A stretch of DNA of 7,211 bases from Candidatus Dadabacteria bacterium. Lineage in GTDB: Bacteria > Desulfobacterota_D > UBA1144 > Nemesobacterales > UBA2774. Of this stretch, positions 4,858 through 7,211 are shown piece after piece; position 1 is the first letter of the stretch, and every line of letters begins with the position of its first letter. A program made the translations under genes and the position numbers. The stretch spans positions 1 through 7,211 of the forward strand of contig QIHJ01000264.1 in the NCBI GenBank assembly GCA_003229065.1. Direction: 5' to 3'. The notes beneath the pieces were generated by a model. It was not told the origin of the DNA and made no database searches. It saw nothing but the letters and a program-made list of their open reading frames with translations.

Positions 4858-7211
4858 ATGGTTTATAGGTTTTTACCGCTTTTCTGTATTGCGCTCCTAC
4901 TTCCGCTGATATCATATTCATCCCAAGAATACGTAGTGAAGAAGGGGGATAATCTTTATGATCTATCTAGGAAGTTCGACGTATCGGTTGATGAATTAAA
5001 AGAAGAAAACAATCTCAGAAATAATAGACTTAATGTCGGCGACAAACTATTAATTCCGAATTCTCAAATAGAAAACCCGCAAGCTGAAAATAAAAACAAT
5101 AAGGATTATATCGTAAAATCTGGAGACACTCTTGGCGAGATCGCGGGGCGCTACGGAGTTTCTACCAAAGATTTAAAAGACAAAAACAGCTTAAAAAACT
5201 CCAATTTACAAATTGGGCAACTACTCAGGATACCCTCCTCACAGGACTCTTCAGCAGATATAATTAGCAAAGATGAGTTAAAAGAAATAGCTGTGCTCTC
5301 TGAAAAAAGCCCGCTTGAAATAAACGGCGAAATAACGGTAAGACCAAATGACGCGCCGGGGACGGAATACACAGTCAAAAGCGGTGATACGCTCGGGCAC
5401 ATAGCCGATCGATACGGTGTTACATCTAAATCAATTAAAGAGCTTAACGGTCTTAAGGGAGACAAATTAAGCATCGGCCAGTCACTAAAATTGCACTCTA
5501 ATGCTCAAACCGGAAATATTAACAAATCAGCGGAAATCAGCGAAACAAAACCACTTCCCGCGACCTACGTAGTCAGGAAGGGAGACTTTCCGGGCAAGAT
5601 TGCCCAGGAGCTCGGAGTCAGCACAAAAGAGCTTATCGAGCTTAACAACCTAAAGAGCAAAAGCCTTCAAATCGGCCAGGTACTTAGAGTACCGGGCGGA
5701 GAAGCTCCGAAACAAGTAGCAAAAGAAACCGAAAAGAATGAATCTCAAGATCTCGCCTCGGAGAAGAAGGCTGATACCACACCTGCCGCATCTCCAAAGG
5801 ATCTCACGCAGGACATATATATTGTAAAGAAAGGTGATACTCCCGGGCAGATCGCGGAGAAGCTCGGCGTGAGCACTAAAGATTTAGTAAGTATTAATAA
5901 CCTCAACAGCCGGAGCCTTCAGATAGGACAGAAGCTTAAAGTGCCGGGCTCTGAAAGCCGTGCAAAATCTGAGAGCGTAACCAAAGAGACCGCGGCAAAA
6001 CCATCCAAGCAGCCAGACAACAAGCCGGAGACAGCGGAATCCAGTCCTGTGGCGCCCCATGAGTACATAGTGAAAAAGGGGGACAGCCTCTACATAATTT
6101 CAAAGAAATACAAGATATCCGTAAGCGACATAAAAAAGAAAAACAACCTCAAAGGGAATAATTTAAGCGTCGGTCAGAAGCTCACTCTGGGATCCAAGAA
6201 ACCGGGAGAAACGGATGCCAGGGCTAAAGTTGATCCGAAAAATGAGGCGGAGACTCTCAAAAAGCAAAAACAAGCCGGCAAATATACCGTCAAGAAAGGG
6301 GATACGGTAAGCCAGATAGCGCTTAAATTCGGGATATCCCAAAAAGAGCTAAAGCGTGAAAACGGACTCAGGAGCAACAACCTGAGAATAGGCCAGGTAC
6401 TAAAGGTTCCGGGCCAGTCTCAACAAGGTGACGCATTAGTTGTTAAAACTTCCAAAACCAAAAATTCTGCAGTCAGCAAGAAAGAACCTGATAAGGTGCA
6501 AGCGGCTTACGTAAAGAAGAGATATGTAGTAAAAGCCGGAGACACTTTGAGCGGTATTGCGAATCATTTCAATGTGGGAGTTCAGGAGCTTAAAAAAGCG
6601 AGCGCCCTTAAAAACGACAAGATAAACAAGGGAGACGTGCTCCTTATACCCGTGCCGCACGACTATGTGGCTACACCTAAGCGAGCAGCGGGAGACCCGA
6701 ACTATACGGTAGTGACCGGAGATACATTAGGAAGTATTGCAAGTAAGTACGGTGTAACCGTAAGTGAGCTGAAAGGGGCAAACGGGTTAACTAATAACGA
6801 GCTCTGGGTCGGCACGAAACTCCGCCTTCCGGAAAAGGGCAGTCAATTAAAGACACAAACCGCCCGTAAAGCCACAGACAATCTGAGAAAAGACTATACG
6901 GTTAAAAGAGGCGATACCCTGGGAGTAATAGCTAAGCACCACGGCGTTACGGTTAAAGAGCTTAAAAAAGCGAACAATCTCAGAAGCAGCAACATCAGAG
7001 TCGGACAGTCGCTTAAGATACCCGGCACCGCCAAGTACATGCATAGCTATAGTGCAATTATGATTCAAACAGTTACGCAAATAACGGACACAGCGGAAAC
7101 GGTTTTCACTCGAAAAGCGAGACATCTCCAAAGCAAAACCTCATCAAAGTCGCCAAGAAATATCTGGGCGCTCCTTACAAATTCGGGGGTTATTCCTATA
7201 AAACGGGCATA
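4858..7211 (+). CDS. Secreted protein with ten LysM repeats; NlpC/P60-type cell-wall hydrolase, 3' partial and frameshifted
   Basis: Open from the ATG at 4858 to the window edge with no stop, so the gene is incomplete here. Residues 1-21 are a Sec signal peptide (MVYR, hydrophobic FLPLFCIALLLPLIS, likely cleavage after SYS); there is no lipobox. Ten LysM domains of exactly 44 residues follow at 24-67, 83-126, 170-213, 236-279, 320-363, 402-445, 475-518, 555-598, 615-658 and 679-722, most of the form YxVKxGDTLGxIAxxxGV...LKxxNxL...xIGQxLxIP. Linkers of 15-43 residues are rich in Lys, Glu, Ser and Pro. LysM binds the GlcNAc backbone of peptidoglycan, so the protein should sit in the cell wall or periplasm. 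After residue about 731 this frame gives unlikely sequence, while an NlpC/P60 peptidase start appears in another frame. The intact ancestor was probably a D,L-endopeptidase of about 850-900 residues. Its own promoter, leader and AGGAGG site precede it. Confidence 0.9.
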   Translation, partial: MVYRFLPLFCIALLLPLISYSSQEYVVKKGDNLYDLSRKFDVSVDELKEENNLRNNRLNVGDKLLIPNSQIENPQAENKNNKDYIVKSGDTLGEIAGRYGVSTKDLKDKNSLKNSNLQIGQLLRIPSSQDSSADIISKDELKEIAVLSEKSPLEINGEITVRPNDAPGTEYTVKSGDTLGHIADRYGVTSKSIKELNGLKGDKLSIGQSLKLHSNAQTGNINKSAEISETKPLPATYVVRKGDFPGKIAQELGVSTKELIELNNLKSKSLQIGQVLRVPGGEAPKQVAKETEKNESQDLASEKKADTTPAASPKDLTQDIYIVKKGDTPGQIAEKLGVSTKDLVSINNLNSRSLQIGQKLKVPGSESRAKSESVTKETAAKPSKQPDNKPETAESSPVAPHEYIVKKGDSLYIISKKYKISVSDIKKKNNLKGNNLSVGQKLTLGSKKPGETDARAKVDPKNEAETLKKQKQAGKYTVKKGDTVSQIALKFGISQKELKRENGLRSNNLRIGQVLKVPGQSQQGDALVVKTSKTKNSAVSKKEPDKVQAAYVKKRYVVKAGDTLSGIANHFNVGVQELKKASALKNDKINKGDVLLIPVPHDYVATPKRAAGDPNYTVVTGDTLGSIASKYGVTVSELKGANGLTNNELWVGTKLRLPEKGSQLKTQTARKATDNLRKDYTVKRGDTLGVIAKHHGVTVKELKKANNLRSSNIRVGQSLKIPGTAKYMHSYSAIMIQTVTQITDTAETVFTRKARHLQSKTSSKSPRNIWALLTNSGVIPIKRA
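4927..7023 (+). repeat. Ten-copy LysM-coding repeat array
   Basis: Ten 132-bp coding units at 4927-5058, 5104-5235, 5365-5496, 5563-5694, 5815-5946, 6061-6192, 6280-6411, 6520-6651, 6700-6831 and 6892-7023. Lengths are identical but the DNA is well diverged, so this is an old array. Units 4 and 5 are the closest pair: both share GVSTK and SLQIGQ and both have Pro where others have Leu (GDFPGKIA, GDTPGQIA). Units 1 and 6 share a GDxLYxxS variant. Confidence 0.92.
7053..7211 (+). pseudogene. Displaced start of the NlpC/P60 peptidase domain (-1 frame relative to the LysM array)
   Basis: In the frame of position 7053 the DNA reads as an Asn/Ser/Gly-rich linker (NYDSNSYANNGHSGNG...) and then, from 7137, NLIKVAKKYLGAPYKFGG followed by YSYKTGI. 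This is the standard opening of NlpC/P60 cysteine peptidases, just before the catalytic DCSG motif, which would fall right after the window. Stops in this frame at 7044-7046 and 7050-7052 show that the switch from the LysM frame must occur after 7050. Restoring one base next to 7053-7055 would join SYS to NYDS without a stop. It could be a genuine inactivating mutation, a sequencing or assembly error, or, less likely, recoding: I see no classical slippery heptamer. Confidence 0.75.

Noticed and set aside
5151..7131. Four minus-strand open frames (5151-5474, 6174-6380, 6436-6660, 6847-7131)
   Set aside because: All lie opposite the LysM-coding frame, have no start signals, and arise because the repeats share codon patterns.
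7040..7140. Programmed -1 ribosomal frameshifting
   Set aside because: No X-XXY-YYZ slippery heptamer in the LysM frame and no evident downstream pseudoknot; a missing base is the simpler explanation.

Overview
The window looks like bacterial chromosome. Genes are compact, Shine-Dalgarno sites are mostly clear, promoters have sigma70-type -35/-10 boxes, and the content is envelope-related: polysaccharide genes on the minus strand and a secreted LysM protein on the plus strand. A short interspersed repeat read on the minus strand as CHSERSEES is the kind seen in many environmental, often uncultured, genomes. That does not fix the taxon, and I would not name a genus.

Layout. Positions 41-3731 form a minus-strand polysaccharide block. 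A GT4-type glycosyltransferase (2541-3731) is followed after 21 bp by a Wzx-like flippase (1122-2519). After a gene-free, repeat-rich gap (701-1121) comes a small carbohydrate-type sulfotransferase (41-700). Together they suggest assembly, export and perhaps sulfation of a surface glycan. The flippase's last residues and stop codon lie within or just beyond an interspersed repeat, so its natural C-terminus was probably rewritten by repeat insertion. The sulfotransferase carries a perfect in-frame 24-bp tandem duplication.

A short divergent region (3732-3865) holds two promoters of good consensus that face each other and share -10 bases. One drives the glycosyltransferase operon and the other drives a small unknown gene (3866-4114). 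A second unknown gene follows (4194-4526).

From 4527 to the end the window belongs to one transcription unit. A near-consensus promoter (4614-4642) starts a roughly 210-nt leader with a boxA-like motif and a long, interrupted stem-loop (4759-4831), then a strong ribosome binding site and a secreted protein. That protein has a signal peptide and ten LysM repeats of exactly 44 residues each. No stop codon occurs before the window ends, so it is a partial gene. The expected catalytic NlpC/P60 peptidase domain is present directly after the LysM array but in another reading frame (frame of 7053-7211). A one-base loss near 7050-7056, real or a sequencing error, therefore separates the binding array from the enzyme.

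The observations most worth following are the frameshifted ten-LysM/NlpC-P60 protein, its structured leader of no class I recognise, the face-to-face divergent promoters, and the repeat-derived end of the flippase.
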